A DNA stretch of 64,000 bases from Salvelinus alpinus (GCF_045679555.1 NC_092092.1:12152690-12216689); one strand, 5' to 3'; shown: positions 12,468-25,028, numbered from the stretch's first letter. The notes: generated from the sequence alone by a model not told the origin. Numbers and translations are program-made.

Positions 12468-14204
12468 CTATCTTTTACCTAGCAAAGACTTATAGATGAC
12501 CTGGAGCCAGTGGGTTTGGCGACGAATATGAAGCGAGGGCCAGCCAACGAGAGCATACAGGTCGAAGTGGTGGGTAGTATATGGGGCTTTGGTGACAAAA
12601 CGGATGGCACTGTGATAGACTACATCCAATTTGCTGAGTAGAGTGTTGGAGGCTATTCTGTAAATGACATCGCCGAAGTCAAGGATCGCTAGGATAGTCA
12701 GTTTTACGAGGGTAAGTTTAGCAGCATGAGTGAAGGATGCTATGTTGCGAAATAGGAAGCCAATTTTATATTTCATTTTGGATTGGAGATGCTTAATGTG
12801 AGTCTGGAAGGAGAGTTTACAGTCTTACCAGACACCTAGGTATTTGTAGTTGTCCACATATTCTCAGTCAGAACCGTCCAGAGTAGTGATGCTAGATGGG
12901 CGGGCGGGTGCGGGCAGTGATCGGTTAAAGAGCATGCATTTAGTTTTACTTGCATTTAAGAGCAGTTGGAGGCCACGGAAGGAGTGTTGTATGGCATTGA
13001 AGCTTGTCTGGAGGTTTGTTAACACAGTGTCCAAAGAAGGGCCAAAAGTATACAGAATGGTGTCGTCTGCGTAGAGGTGGATCAGAGAATCACCAGCAGC
13101 AAAAGTGACATCATTGATGTACACAGAGAAAAGAGTCGGCCTGAGAAATGAACCCTGTGGCACCCCCATAGAGACTGCCAGAGGTCCGGACAACAGGCCC
13201 TCCGATTTGACACACTGAACTCTCTCTGACAAGTAGTTGGTGAACCAGGCGAGGCAGTCATTTGAGAAACCAAGGCTGTTGAGTCTGCCCTTTAAGAATG
13301 CGGTGATTGACAGAGTCAAAAGCCTTGGCCAGGTCGATGAAGACGGCTGCACAGTATTGTCTTTTACTGATGGCGGTTATGATATCGTTTAGGACCTTGA
13401 GCGTGGCTGAGGTGCACCCATAACCAGCTCGGAAACCAGATTGCATAGCGGAGAAGGTACGGTGGGATTCGAAATAGTCGGAGATCTGTTTGTTAACTTG
13501 GCTTTTGAAGACTTTAGAAAGGCAGGGTAGGATAGATATAGCTCTGTAACAGTTTGGATCGAGAGTGCCTCCCCCTTTGAAGAGGGCGATGACCGCGGCA
13601 GCTTTCCAATCTTTAGGGATCTCAGACGATACGAAGGAGAGGTTGAACAGGCTAGTAAATGGGGTTTCAACAATTGTGGCGGATCATTTTAGAAAGAGAG
13701 GGTCCAGATTGTCTAGCCCAGCTGATTTGTAGGGGTCCAGATTTTGCAGCTCTTTCAGAACATCAGCTATCTGGATTTGGGTGAAGGAGAAATGGCGGAG
13801 GCTTGGGCAAGTAGCTGTGGGGGGTGCAGAGCTGTTGACTGGGGTAGGGGTAAGCCAGGTGAAAAGCATGGCCAGCTGTAGAAAGATGCTTATTAAAATT
13901 CTCAATTATCGTAGATTTATCGGTGGTGACAGTGTTTCCTAGCTTCAGTGCAGTGGGCAGCTGGGAGGAGGTGCTCTTATTCTCCATGGACTTTACAGTG
14001 TCTAAGAAGTTTTTGGAGTTTGTGCTACGAGATGCAAATTTCTGTTTGAAAAAGCTAGCCTTTGCTTTCCTAACTGCCTGTGTATCCTAACTTCCCTGAA
14101 AAGTTGCATATCGCAGGGGCTATTCGATGCTAATGCAGTACGCCACAGGATGTTTTTGTGCTGGTCAAGGGCAGTCAGGTCTGGAGTGAACCAAGGGCTA
14201 TATA
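12468..14204 (-). pseudogene. LINE reverse transcriptase region
   Basis: RT blocks are visible in order on the minus strand in several frames. They are a linker with LQNLDPYKSAGLDNLDPLFLK (around 13684-13760), the finger/palm block AVFIDLAKAFDSVNHRIL (around 13340), MGVPQGS, then LYADDTILYT with the catalytic YADD at about 13062-13073, and a C-terminal block with LDFGDVIYRIASN and SAIRFVTKAPYTTHH (12468-12776). The catalytic Asp pair is intact, but the blocks are split by frameshifts. Ordinary function in the family is target-primed reverse transcription. Confidence 0.9.
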
Positions 14205-14206
14205 TA

Positions 14207-15811
14207 CAGTGAGGGAAAAAAGTATTTGATCCCCTGCTGATTTTGTACGTTTGCCCACTGACAAAGAAATGATCAGTCTATAATTTTAATGGTAGGTTTA
14301 TTTGAACAGTGAGAGACAGAATATCAACAAAAAAATCCAGAAAAACGCATGTCAAAAATGTTATGAATTGATTTGCATTTTAATGAGGGAAATAAGTATT
14401 TGACCCCTCTGCAAAACATGACTTAGTACTTGGTGGCAAAACCCTTGTTGGCAATCACAGAGGTCAGACGTTTCTTGTAGTTGGCCACCAGGTTTGCACA
14501 CATCTCAGGAGGGATTTTGTCCCACTCCTCTTTGCAGATCTTCTTCAAGTCATTAAGGTTTTGAGGCTGACGTTTGGCAACTCGAACCTTCAGCTCCCTC
14601 CACAGATTTTCTATGGGATTAAGGTCTGGATACTGGCTAGGCCACTCCAGGACCTTAATGTGCTTCTTCTTGAGCCACTCCTTTGTTGCCTTGGCCGTGT
14701 GTTTTCGGTCATTGTCATGCTGGAATACCCATCCACGACCCATTTTCAATACCCTGGCTGAGGGAAGGAGGTTTTCACCCAAGATTTGACGGTACATGGC
14801 CCCGTCCATTGTCCCTTTGATGCGGTGAAGTTGTCCTGTCCCTTTAGCAGAAAAACACCCCCAAAGCATAATGTTTCCACCTCCATGTTTGACGGTGGGG
14901 ATGGTTTCTTGGGGTCATAGGCAGCATTCCTCCTCCTCCAAACACGGCAAGTTGGGTTGATGCCAAAGAACTCCATTTTGGTCTCATCTGACCACAACAC
15001 GTTCACCCAGTTGTCCTCTGAATCATTCAGATGTTCATTGGCAAACTTCAGACGGGCATGTATATGTGCTTTCTTGAGCAGGGGGACCTTGCGGGCGCTG
15101 CAGGATTTCAGTCCTTCACGGCATAGTGTGTTACCAATTGTTTTCTTGATGACTATGGTCCCAGCTGCCTTGAGATCATTGACAAGATCCTCCTGTGTAG
15201 TTCTGGGCTGATTCCTCACCGTTCTCATGATCATTGCAACTTCACGAGGTGAGATCTTGCATGGAGCCCCAGGCTGAGGGAGATTGACAGGTCTTTTGTG
15301 TTTCTTCCATTTGCGAATAATCACAGAAACTGTTGTCACCTTCTCACCAAGCTGCTTGGCGATGGTCTTGTAGCCCATTCCAGCCTTGTGTAGGTCTACA
15401 ATCTTGTCCCTGACATCCTTGGAGAGCTCTTTGGTCTTGGCCATGGTGGAGAGTTTGGAATCTGATTGATTGATTGCTTCTGTGGACAGGTATCTTTTAT
15501 ACAGGTAAGAAACTGAGATTAGGAGCACTCCCTTTAAGAGTGTGCTCCTAATCTCCGTTCGTTACCTGTATGAAAGACACCTGGGAGCCAGAAATCTTTT
15601 TGATTGAGAAGGGGTCAAATACTTATTTCCCTCATTAAAATGCAAATCAATTTATAACATTTTTGACATGCATTTTTCTGGATATTTTTGTTGTTATTCT
15701 GTCTCTCACTGTTCAAATAAATCTACCATTAAAATTATAGACTGATAATATCTTTGTCAGTGGGCAAACGTACAAAATCAGCAGGGGATCAAATACTTTT
15801 TTCCCTCACTG
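14207..15811 (-). mobile_element. Tc1 transposon, full length, relatively young, inserted in the LINE
   Basis: Long inverted ends (CAGTGAGGGAAAAAAGTATT at left, mirrored at right) with TA on each side bound 1,605 bp, the typical size of a complete salmonid Tc1. The minus-strand transposase starts [20 protein letters not shown] (about 15442) and runs through paired HTH domains. The three catalytic positions are visible: [15 protein letters not shown] and [13 protein letters not shown] (Asp, Asp, Glu, DD34E type). It is spread over two overlapping frames (14746-15528 and 14423-14869), so at least one frameshift inactivates it. The inverted ends are still nearly identical. Confidence 0.95.
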
Positions 15812-16691
15812 TATTCTTAGTTCTACATTTTTTTAATGGAGCATGCTTATTTAAGATGGTGAGGAAAGCTCTTTGAAAGAATAACCAGTCATCCTCTACT
15901 GACGGAATGAGGTCAATATCCTTCCAGGATACCCGGGCCAGGTCGATTGGAAAGGCCTGCTCACTGAAGTGTTTTAGGGAGCGTTTGACAGTGATGAGGG
16001 GTGGTCATTTGACCACGGACCCATTATGGACGCAGGCAATGAGGCAGTGATCGCTGAGATCCTGGTTGAAGACAGCAGAGGTGTATTTAGAGGGCAGGTT
16101 GGTCAGGATGATATCTATGAGGGTGCTCGTATTTACGGGTTTAGCGATGTACCTGGTAGGTTCCATGATAATTTGTGTGAGATTGAGAGCATCTAGCTTA
16201 GATTGTAGGACGGATGAGGTGTTAAGCATATCCCAGTTTAGGTCACCTAACAGTACAAACTCTGAAGATAAATGGGGGGCAATTAATTCACATATGGTGT
16301 CCAGGGCACAGCTGGGGGCTGAGAGGGGTCTATAACAAGCGGCAACAGTGAGAGACTTATTTCTGGAAAGGTGGATTTTTAAAAGTAGAAGCTCGAACTG
16401 TTTGGGCACAGACCTGGATAGCATGACAGAACTCTGCAGGCTATCTCTGCAGTAGATTGCAACTCCACCCCCTTTGGCAGTTCTATCTTGGTGGAAAATG
16501 TTGTAGATGGGGATGGAAATTTCAGAATTTTTGGTGGCCTTCCTAAGCCAGGATTCAGACATGGCTAGGACGTCAGGGTTGGCAGAATGCGCTAAAGCAG
16601 TGAATAAAACAAACTTAGGGAGGAGGCTTCTGATGTTAATATGCATGAAACCAAGGCTTTTATGGTTACAGAAGTCAACAAATAATAGCGT
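15812..16691 (-). pseudogene. LINE APE-type endonuclease region
   Basis: An open stretch (16005-16646) reads MHINIRSLLPKF, then SESWLRK, GGGVAIYCRDSL, LLGDLNWDML, LIDIILTN and SDHCLIAC. These are the successive conserved blocks of apurinic-endonuclease-like nucleases of LINEs, including the GDxNWD and SDHxxI catalytic blocks. The leader frame upstream is continuous with this one apart from a single TAG at 16692-16694. The 3' part at 15812-16004 continues toward the RT across the Tc1 insertion. Confidence 0.9.
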
Positions 16692-17123
16692 CTAAGGAAT
16701 AGGGGTGGAACTGGGGGCTACAGGGCCTGGGTTAGCCTCTACATCACCAGAGGAAAAGAGGAGGAGTAGGATAAGGGTACGGCTAAAGGCTATAAGAACT
16801 GGTCGTCTAGTGCGTTGGGGACAGAGAATAAAAGGAGCCGATTTCTGGGCGTGGTAGAATAGATTCAAGACATAATGTACAGACAAGGGTATGGTAGGAT
16901 GTGAGTACAGTGGAGGTAAACCTAGGCGTTGAGTGAAGATGAGAAAGGTTTCGTCTCTGGAGGCACCAGTTAAGCCAGATGAGGTCTCCGCATGTGTGTG
17001 GGGTGGGACAAAGAAGCTATCTAAGGCATTTTGAGCAGGACTGAGGGCTCTACAGTGAAATAAAATAGTAAGAACTAGCCAAGCCAGCAGTAGACAAGGC
17101 ATATTGACATTAGAGTGAGGCAT
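16692..17123 (-). CDS. LINE leader peptide with signal-like segment and 2A ribosome-skipping motif
   Basis: The 143-codon frame starts MPHSNVNMPCLLLAWLVLTI. Residues 8-26 form a hydrophobic stretch followed by polar sequence, like a signal peptide or membrane anchor. Near its end it reads LILLLLFSSGDVEANPGP, which fits the 2A consensus D(V/I)ExNPGP preceded by a Leu-rich helix. The GDVEANPGP codons are at 16722-16748. Known 2A peptides make the ribosome release the nascent chain before the last Pro and resume, giving two proteins from one frame. Here that would separate the leader from the endonuclease/RT protein, whose frame follows directly. No function beyond this is known for the leader. 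Confidence 0.8.
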   Translation of the reverse strand: MPHSNVNMPCLLLAWLVLTILFHCRALSPAQNALDSFFVPPHTHAETSSGLTGASRDETFLIFTQRLGLPPLYSHPTIPLSVHYVLNLFYHAQKSAPFILCPQRTRRPVLIAFSRTLILLLLFSSGDVEANPGPVAPSSTPIP

Positions 17124-17510
17124 AAAGCAATCACAGTTGTTGATCAGGAGAGCTAAGACAACAATGGGTAAATGGCAATGAATGGGCAGAGCGGGTCAGT
17201 TAGGTACATACAGGACCTGAGTTCGAGGCTGCGGCCGACAGGTAAACAAAAGGAGGTACCGTGTTATTGAAACAGTCCAGGGGGCATCAGCTGTGTAGCC
17301 GAGTTATCATATGGTCAAAAGAGCAGCAATAGGTGAGTCAGGGTGCCGTTCGGTAGTCACTACTACGCTAGGCAAGCAGGGGACAAAGTGTTCAGAAAAG
17401 CTAGCGGGCCGGGGCTAGTAGATGGTTCTTCGGCGACATCGTAACAGAACAGCCTGTTGAGACCACATCGGGCGATCACGTCGGCAGTCCATACATAATT
17501 TAAACATTCA
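17124..17510 (-). other. LINE 5' untranslated region
   Basis: GC-richer sequence upstream of the leader start on the minus strand, with no open frame. It ends where the next Tc1 begins (CAGTGTAGG at 17511). An internal promoter would be expected here in a complete LINE; I cannot point to its elements. Confidence 0.5.
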
Positions 17511-17877
17511 CAGTGTAGGTTGGAAAAAGTATGTGAACCCCTAGGCTAATGACTTTTCCAAAAGCTAATTGGAGTCAGGAGTCAGCTAATCTGGAGTCCA
17601 ATCAATGAGATGAGATTGGAGATGTTGGTTAGAGCTGCCCTGCCCTATGAAAAATAGAGGTCGACCTATTAATCGGAATGGCTGATTAATTAGGGACGAT
17701 TTCAAGTTTTCATAACAATCGGTAATCAGCATTTTTAGACGCCGACTATGGCCGATTACATTGCATTCCACGAGGAAACTGCGCGGCAGGCTGACCACCT
17801 GTTACGCGAGTGCAGCAGAGAGCCAAGGTAAGTTGCTAGCTAGCATTAAACTTATCTTATAAAAAACAATCAATCTC

Positions 17878-18295
17878 AAATCAAGTCAAATCAAAGTTTA
17901 TTTGTCACGTGTGCCGAATACAACAGGTGAAATTACAGTGAAATGCTTACTTACAGGCTCTAACCAATAGGGGAAAAAAGGTATTAGGTGAACAATAGGT
18001 AAGTAAAGAAATAAAAACAACAGTAGAAAGACAGTGAAAAACAGTAGCGAGGCTATATACAGTAGCGAGGCTATAAAAGTAGCGAGGCTACATACAGACA
18101 CTGGTTGTCAGGCTGATTGAGGTAGTATGTAGATATGGTTAAAGTGACTATGCAAATATGATGAACAGATAGTAGCAGTAGCGTAAAGAGGGGTTGGCGG
18201 GTGGTGGGTGGCGGGACACAATGCAGATAGCCCGGTTAGCCAATGTGCGGGAGCACTGGTTGGTCGGGCCTATTGAGGTAGTATGTACATATGTA
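17878..18295. repeat. LINE 3'-tail type repeat nested in the hAT
   Basis: Begins with TCAAATCAAAGTTTATTTGT and contains degenerate tandem copies of CAGTAGCGAGGCTATA (18044-18095) and GATTGAGGTAGTATGTA, repeated later as TATTGAGGTAGTATGTA. It has no open frame. The look is that of a dispersed, 5'-truncated non-LTR element; the family is not assigned. Confidence 0.55.
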
Positions 18296-19194
18296 CATAA
18301 ATCTTCACATAATCTTCACATAATCACTAGTTAACTACACATGGTTGATGATATTACTAGGTTAACTAGCTTGCCCTGCGTTGCATATAATCAATGTGGT
18401 GCCTGTTAATTTATCATCGAATCCCAGGCTACTTCCCCAAACGGGGGATGATTTAACAAAAGCGCATTCGCAAAAAAAGCACAATCGTTGCACGAATGTA
18501 CCTAACCATAAACATCAATGCCTTTCTTAAAATCAATACACAGAAGTATATTTTTTAAACCTGCATATTTAGTTAAAAGAAATTCATGTTAGGGAAATTG
18601 TGTCACTTCTCTTGCGCTCATTGCATGCAGAGTCAGGGTATATGCAACAGTTTGGGCCGCCTGGCTCGTTGCAAACTAATTTTCCAGAATTGTACATAAT
18701 TATGACATCACATTGAAGGTTGTGCAATGGAACAGCAATATTTAGACTGAGGGTTGCCACCCGTTCGATAAAATACTGAAAGGTTCAATATTTCACTAAA
18801 AGTATAAACGTTTTGTTTTCGAAATGATAGTTTCCAGATTTGAATATATTAATGACCAAAGGCTCGTATTTCTGTGTTTATTATATTATAATTAAGTCTA
18901 TGATTTGATAGAGCAGTCTGACTGACCGATGGTAGGCACCAGCAGGCTCGTAAGCATTCATTCAAACAGCACTTTCGTGCGTTTTGCCAGCAGCTCTGCT
19001 GTTTATGACTTCAAGCCTATCAACTCCCGAGATTAGGCTGGTGTAACCGATGTGAAATGGCTAGCTAGTTAGTGGGGTGCTCGCTAATAGCGTTTCAAGC
19101 ATCACTCGCTCTGAGACTTGGAGTAGCTGTTCCCCTTGCTCTGCATGGGTAACGCTGCTTCGAGGGTGGCTGTTGTCGATGTGTTCCTCATTCA

Positions 19195-19469
19195 GCAGCA
19201 GCATACCACCCTGCATACCACTGCTGGCTTGCTTCTGAAGCTAAGCAGGGTTGGTCCTGGTCAGTCCCTGGATGGGAGACCAGGTGCTGCTGGAAGTGGT
19301 GTTGGAGGGCCAGTAGGAGGCACTCTTTCCTCTGGTCTAAACAAAGATCCCAATGCCCCAGGGCAGTGATTGGGGACACTGCTCTGTGTAGGGTGCCGTC
19401 TTTCGGATGGGACGTTAAACGGGTGTCCTGACTCTCTGAGGTCATTAAAGATCCCATGGCACTTATCGT

Positions 19470-19503
<34 letters not shown>

Positions 19504-19672
19504 AATTCCCAATCTGGCCCTCAACCATCACGGTCACCTAATAATCCCCAGTTTACAATTGGCTCATTCATCCCCCTCCTCTCCCCTGTAACTATTCCCC
19601 AGGTCGTTGCTGCAAATGAGAATGTGTTCTCAGTCAACTTACCTGGTAAAATAACGGTAAAATAAAAAATAA
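19195..19672 (+). repeat. 5S-rRNA-derived SINE (SINE3, OS-SINE1 type)
   Basis: The head carries GAAGCTAAGCAGGGTTGGTC and GGATGGGAGACCAGGTGCTG, which are the 3' half of 5S rRNA including its internal polymerase III control region. The body is a long conserved core and the tail ends in AATAACGGTAAAATAAA. 5S-derived SINEs of this kind are known in salmonids and zebrafish. It is oriented on the plus strand. Confidence 0.9.
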
Positions 19673-20696
19673 AATTCGAGCCCAGGTAGGAGTGAGGAGA
19701 GGGACGGAAGCTATACTGTTACACTGGCAATACTAAAGTGCCTATAAGAACATCCAATAGTCAAAGGTATATGAAATACAAATGGTATAGAGAGAAATAG
19801 TCCTATAATTCCTATAATAACTACAACCTAAAACTTCTTACCTGGGAATATTGAAGACTCATGTTAAAAGGAACCACCAGCTTTCATATGTTCTCATGTT
19901 CTGAGCAAGGAACTTAAACGTTAGCTTTCTTACATGGCACATATTGCACTTTTACTTTCTTCTCCAACACTTTGTTTTTGCATTATTTAAACCAAATTGA
20001 GCATGTTTCATTTTTTATTTGAGACTAAATAGATTTTATTTATGTATTATATTTAGTTAAAATAAGTGTTCATTGTTCATTCAGTATTGTTGTAATTGTC
20101 ATTATTACAAAGATATATATATTGGCCGATTAACCGATTAAGCTTTTTTTGGTCCTCCAATAATCGGTAGCGGCGTTGAAAAATCATAAATCGGTCGACC
20201 TCTAATAAAAAACACTAAGAAAATGTGAGTTTGCTATTTACAAGAAGCATTGCCTGATGTGAACCATGCCTCGAACAAAAGAGATCTCAGAAGACCTAAT
20301 TGTTGACTTGCATAAAGCTGGAAAGGGTTACAAAAAAATTGATGTTCATCAGTCCATGGTAAGACAAATTGTCTATAAATGGAGAAAGTTCAGCACTGTT
20401 GCTACTCTCCCTAGGAGTGGCCGTCCTGCAAAGATGACTGCAAGAGCAAATGCTCAATGAGGTTAAGAAGAATCCTTGTGTCAGCTAAAGACTTACAGAA
20501 ATCTCTGGAACATGGTAACATCTCTGTTGACGAGTCTACAATACGTAAAACACTAAACAAGAATGGTGTTCATAGGAGGACACCACGGAAGAAGCCACTG
20601 CTGTTCAAAATAAACATTGCTGCACATCTGAAGTTCGCAAAAGAGCACCTGGATGTTCCACAGCGCTTCTGGCAAAATATTCTGTGGACAGATTAA

Positions 20697-20945
<249 letters not shown>

Positions 20946-21440
20946 TGAGTGATGCAACAGGGCAACGACCCAAAACACAGAAGTAATCAACAACAGAATG
21001 GCTTCAACAGGAGAAAATACGCCTTCTGGAGTGGTCCAGTCAGAGTCCTGACCTCAACCCGATTTAAAATGCTGTGGCATGACCTCGAGAGTGGTTCACA
21101 CCAGACATCCTAAGAATATTGCTGAACTGAAACAGTTTTGTAAAGATGAATGGTCCAAAATTCCCCCTGACCGTTGAAAATGTTTAGTTGAGTTTATTGC
21201 TGCCAAAGGAGGGTCAACCGGTTATTAAATCCAAGGGTTCATATACTTTTCCCACCCTAATGTTTACACGGTGTGTTCAATAAAGACATGAAAACGTATA
21301 ATTGCTTGTGTGTTATTATTTTAAGCAGACTGTGCTTGTCTGTTGTTATGACTTATATGAAGATCAGATACAATTTTATGACCAATTTATGCAGAAATCC
21401 AGGTAATTCCAAAGGGTTCACATACTTTTTCTTGCCACTG

Positions 21441-23427
21441 TACATCAAATACGGAAGATTTAATTTACATTAATTGCTTGCCAAATAGATTCCAACCATC
21501 CAGGATCAATCTGACATCGCTGCTACACCGCAAACCTTTTAAAAAGGTTTTTTGATATAACCAAAGTCAAAGCCGTAACACAACATCTGAAGTTGAACAG
21601 ATGAACAGATTATATAATGCAGAGTTGAGGCCCACATTCTGGGAATATTTGAAGACCTACTGGAAGCTCTGTGTCCTGGCATGACCTTGTGAGGCTTTTC
21701 TTGGCGGTAGGAAAAGCTTGGGTTAGGATGAGGTGCCATCTTGACAGATTTCTTGTTAAGAATAGAACTCACTTTGTTTATGAGACCTTGTTACACAGAA
21801 TAGTAACTGTGGTAATAAATTGGTATGACTACACCATGATTCTCCTTCAGAAACCTGTCTCCAACACGGTATCCATAATAGAGAGCGCATGAGGTTATTG
21901 CTGAGTCACTGAAAGGCTTTACGTCACTCGCTGCGCAGCTACTGTACATGGTGTCAGAGAGAAAACCTGGGAGAGGAGACGACAAGACAAGGTTATCCTT
22001 CTCCTGTGGTTGAGATGCTACATATTTGTGTTGCTATCATTCTACAGTATAGGATAGAATGGCAGGTTTTCAGGCATAGCCTCCTCAATCAGCCTGTAAG
22101 CCAAGTGCAAAGTCATTGGACGTAGGCCTACTTCACTAGATATCTGTGCTGGTAGCATTTGATTGAATTTGCCTTAGCAGTTCATTACTGTAATGGATAT
22201 ACTGACTGCAGCCACAAAACAACACTACACTAATGCAATTACTCAATATTGATTCCCTGTCAAAATAAAGGTTAAATAAATACAATTAAAATATAACATA
22301 ACTGGACATTTATTTCAGGCTAATGCAATTTACCATGTGACTTCATTAGACATTCTAAAACATAAGACCAGTAAATTACTAGTAAAAGACTGGCCATGTG
22401 CATGATGCATCTAAACTGAAAAAATGCATTCCTGTTCACACACACATTCAATCACTACAACCCCCCGTCCAAACTCTAGAACAGCCATTCAATGGACAAT
22501 GTGCTTGATGTTTTGACACAATAACTTTGAATTTAATGAAAGAACCCAGTCAGTCGATCCCAACAGAGAGAAATGAGGCACACGCCCACTCCCAATAAAT
22601 CTTCAGGTTTCTTAACAACGGTAGGAGATCAACTGTTTGAAAAGACCACAATGGCTCCTATCGTTACCCAGGAGGACTAGAGAGACCCATCTAGAGAGGC
22701 TTTACTAGAACAGTGTGATCCCATACACTCACTCACTGTCCTATGCAACAGCCATTGTATATGTTCAAGAAACCATGGCTTGAAATCTAGACGAAGCTCG
22801 AATTTACAGACCTTTTGTGTATGAGGCTGTATTTTCTTCCAGTTGTAAAGTATGGGATTTCTACATTTTGTGAGAAACCGGTCTAATCCTTCCATCTCTG
22901 GTAAAACAGCAGTGGATTAGTGGAGTCCCGACCCAAAGAAACCCCTTGTTAGTGTGTTATTAACTCTAATGCCCAATTATAGAGGTATGGGGACGGACAG
23001 TCTTACAGGACTTGAATAGTAAATATACCTGGTGCCTATTAGACTGCATATCTGAGGAGTATAACCAATGTGCAAACACCCAAATGATTTAGTTTCAAGT
23101 GTATTTTAGAAATAATTGTTTCAGGTTAGTGAGTCATTTCCTCTTGAGTTTCCCGTTAAGGGTTGATATGAACAGCTAACTTCCAATGGCACGTCACAGC
23201 GCCACTGCGTAACACCACCATCATTAAAACCAAAGCATGTATCCCTCCACACAGAGGCTGTCGCCTCAGCATACTCAGCATGTGAAATACAATGTATCTG
23301 ATATCGCTAGCAATGTAGCAACATCCACACATCAGAGGTGTCACACTGCACTTGCAATACTGAGAGTGAGATACTGTAACAGGTGATATGTGACAGGTGC
23401 AGTGTGAAAACCTTACTGTGTATTGCT
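21441..23427. other. No gene seen; probable DST intron
   Basis: Mostly unique-looking sequence. There is a small palindrome AAACCTTTTAAAAAGGTTT at 21533-21551 and a SINE-tail-like AATAAAGGTTAAATAAATAC near 22265. The open frames are short and unsupported. Confidence 0.5.
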
Positions 23428-23435
23428 GTAGCCTA

Positions 23436-23765
23436 GGGCAGGGCGATATAGCCAAAATATCATATCACAATATGTTTGACGGTATGGCGCTATTCTATGG
23501 TATTTTATGCTTCTGAATTATAAATGTTCTAAGTATGTTTGATGAGTAGTGTATGACCCGAGGATGGCAACAAATAAATGATTAGTCCTTTTATGGGCTT
23601 CCGCCATTCTGATTATTTTATAGACAACCAAACTTTGACACAACTGACAGTGAAGTAGTGCAATTTGTGTAACTCTTTTATTTAGCACTGTATCAATATA
23701 TCGCTATAGGCGGTATTGTAAAAATCCATACCGGTATACTGGTATTCACGATATATCGGCCTAAT
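23436..23765. mobile_element. hAT-type MITE with perfect 8-bp target duplication
   Basis: GTAGCCTA stands on both sides (23428-23435 and 23766-23773). The ends GGGCAGGGCGATATAGCC and CGATATATCGGCCTAAT are loosely inverted around CGATATA. No coding. The 8-bp duplication places it with hAT or a similar superfamily. Confidence 0.7.
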
Positions 23766-24359
23766 GTAGCCTAACTGTCCCCACAATAAACAAGAAGTAA
23801 CAGCATTTGCAATGAGCTATGGTTCTTTTTCTCCATGGTTTCAGTGGGGAACAATAATACCCATTTAGAGGGATGAAACTTGAGGACCACAGTAAAAGCT
23901 TTTTTGTTGTAGAACAGATGTGTCACTGTTTCTGTTTCTGTACTTTCCAACAGTGTAGCCAATCAATTTCAGGAATGTTTCAACCGTATGATATTAAATC
24001 ATTTGCTGACTTTGTCCATGGCACAGCTACAGTACATGCAGCAGGCTAGTAGTGCATGAATTTCAGCAAACACCATAGAAAAATATTTTGAAGTTCTATG
24101 ACTGATTGTTTGCTCAAAGCTAAACAATGGCACGGTAACCTGAGTAGATCTACATATTGAGCATGTTACGCAACTTTGACCACGCCTGGTGTTTCAACAT
24201 AGATGTCTATTCGTACTAATGACAGCGACAGATGATGGTGTCACATGCAAGATGAACTGGAGGAAATCCATCCTCCCAAATGGGCTGTTGATTGTTCCAT
24301 TGTATAATTTTACTGTTATTCTGGACGAGGACGCATATAAGCCACACTTTTGTTTAAAC

Positions 24360-25020
24360 CAGGGATGGGCAACTGTTGGCCCGTGGGCCACAGGTGGCCG
24401 TACCCCCCCCCCCCCCCCTTTGTAGGCCCGCGGACCAGTGCATCAGCAGTTTTTCTCTTGTTATGCCAGTCACTGCCAGTCACTCAATTAGCCCATGTCT
24501 AGCCAGCTTTCAGAACTTGTAGTAATCATGGTCGAATTACAGACCGGGGGCCCCTATTGATTTTATTAGTTACTCTCACTCAGATATCATATAAAAAAAC
24601 GGAAGGAAATTTGCTGTAAAACTGCACATTTTTCTCTCTGCCCCATGGCGAAATTAGTGGAATTGCATGAAATGAGTTATAAAAATAGCTAGATCTTCTC
24701 TCTGCCCCCGGCAAAATGTATAGAATTGCAGCAAACTTGCTTTAAAACAGTGACACCCCTTGGCCAAATGTGTAGAATCGCAGGAAATGAACTCTAAAAC
24801 CTTTTTCTCTCCACTGTCAAGAAGGGGGACCGCTAAAATGTTTTGCTCGCAAAGTGGGGGTGGCCCCCGACAAAATGTCCCTTAGGGCCCCCAAAAGGCC
24901 AGCTCTGACAACATGTGTGGGTATGGATGTGGTTACGCAGACCCATAAGCCACTGCGGCCCCTCATGATGAGTTCAGATTTTTTTGTGGCCCCCACCCCC
25001 ATCAAAGTTGCCCATCCCTG
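24360..25020. mobile_element. hAT-type element, 661 bp, non-autonomous
   Basis: Inverted ends CAGGGATGGGCAAC / GTTGCCCATCCCTG are flanked by GTTTAAAC (24352-24359) and GTTTAAAA (25021-25028), an 8-bp duplication with one change. It contains a C-run at 24404-24418 and several diverged internal copies of AAATGTxTAGAATTGCAGxAA. Part of the interior is shared with the repeat at 32593-33016. No transposase frame. Confidence 0.85.
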
Positions 25021-25028
25021 GTTTAAAA

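Larger units (their letters stand above)
12190..17508 (-). mobile_element. Non-LTR retrotransposon (LINE) with 2A leader, endonuclease and reverse transcriptase
   Basis: A LINE on the minus strand runs from its 5' untranslated region (about 17130-17508) to its 3' region (about 12190-12450). Domains in order are: a hydrophobic leader ending in a 2A motif (16692-17123), an APE-type endonuclease (16005-16646) and a reverse transcriptase with YADD (12468-13987). Removing the Tc1 at 14207-15811, which is inserted between endonuclease and RT, restores a roughly 3.7-kb body. Several frame breaks and stops make this copy inactive. The single frame with APE endonuclease and the FIDLAKAFDSVNH and MGVPQGS motifs suggest the CR1/L2/Rex group; the clade is not settled. 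Confidence 0.9.
17655..20204. mobile_element. hAT-type element inside the Tc1, non-autonomous
   Basis: Perfect 12-bp inverted ends TAGAGGTCGACC / GGTCGACCTCTA are flanked by 8-bp duplications ATGAAAAA and ATAAAAAA (seven of eight match), the target-site size of hAT elements. The first and last 150 bp are full of ATCGG/CCGAT motifs, a subterminal arrangement common in hAT ends. No hAT transposase can be read inside. A LINE tail (17878-18295) and a 5S-derived SINE (19195-19672) are nested within it. Confidence 0.85.

Noticed and set aside
19195-19320. Functional 5S rRNA gene
   Set aside because: Only the 3' half of 5S is present and it runs into a SINE body.
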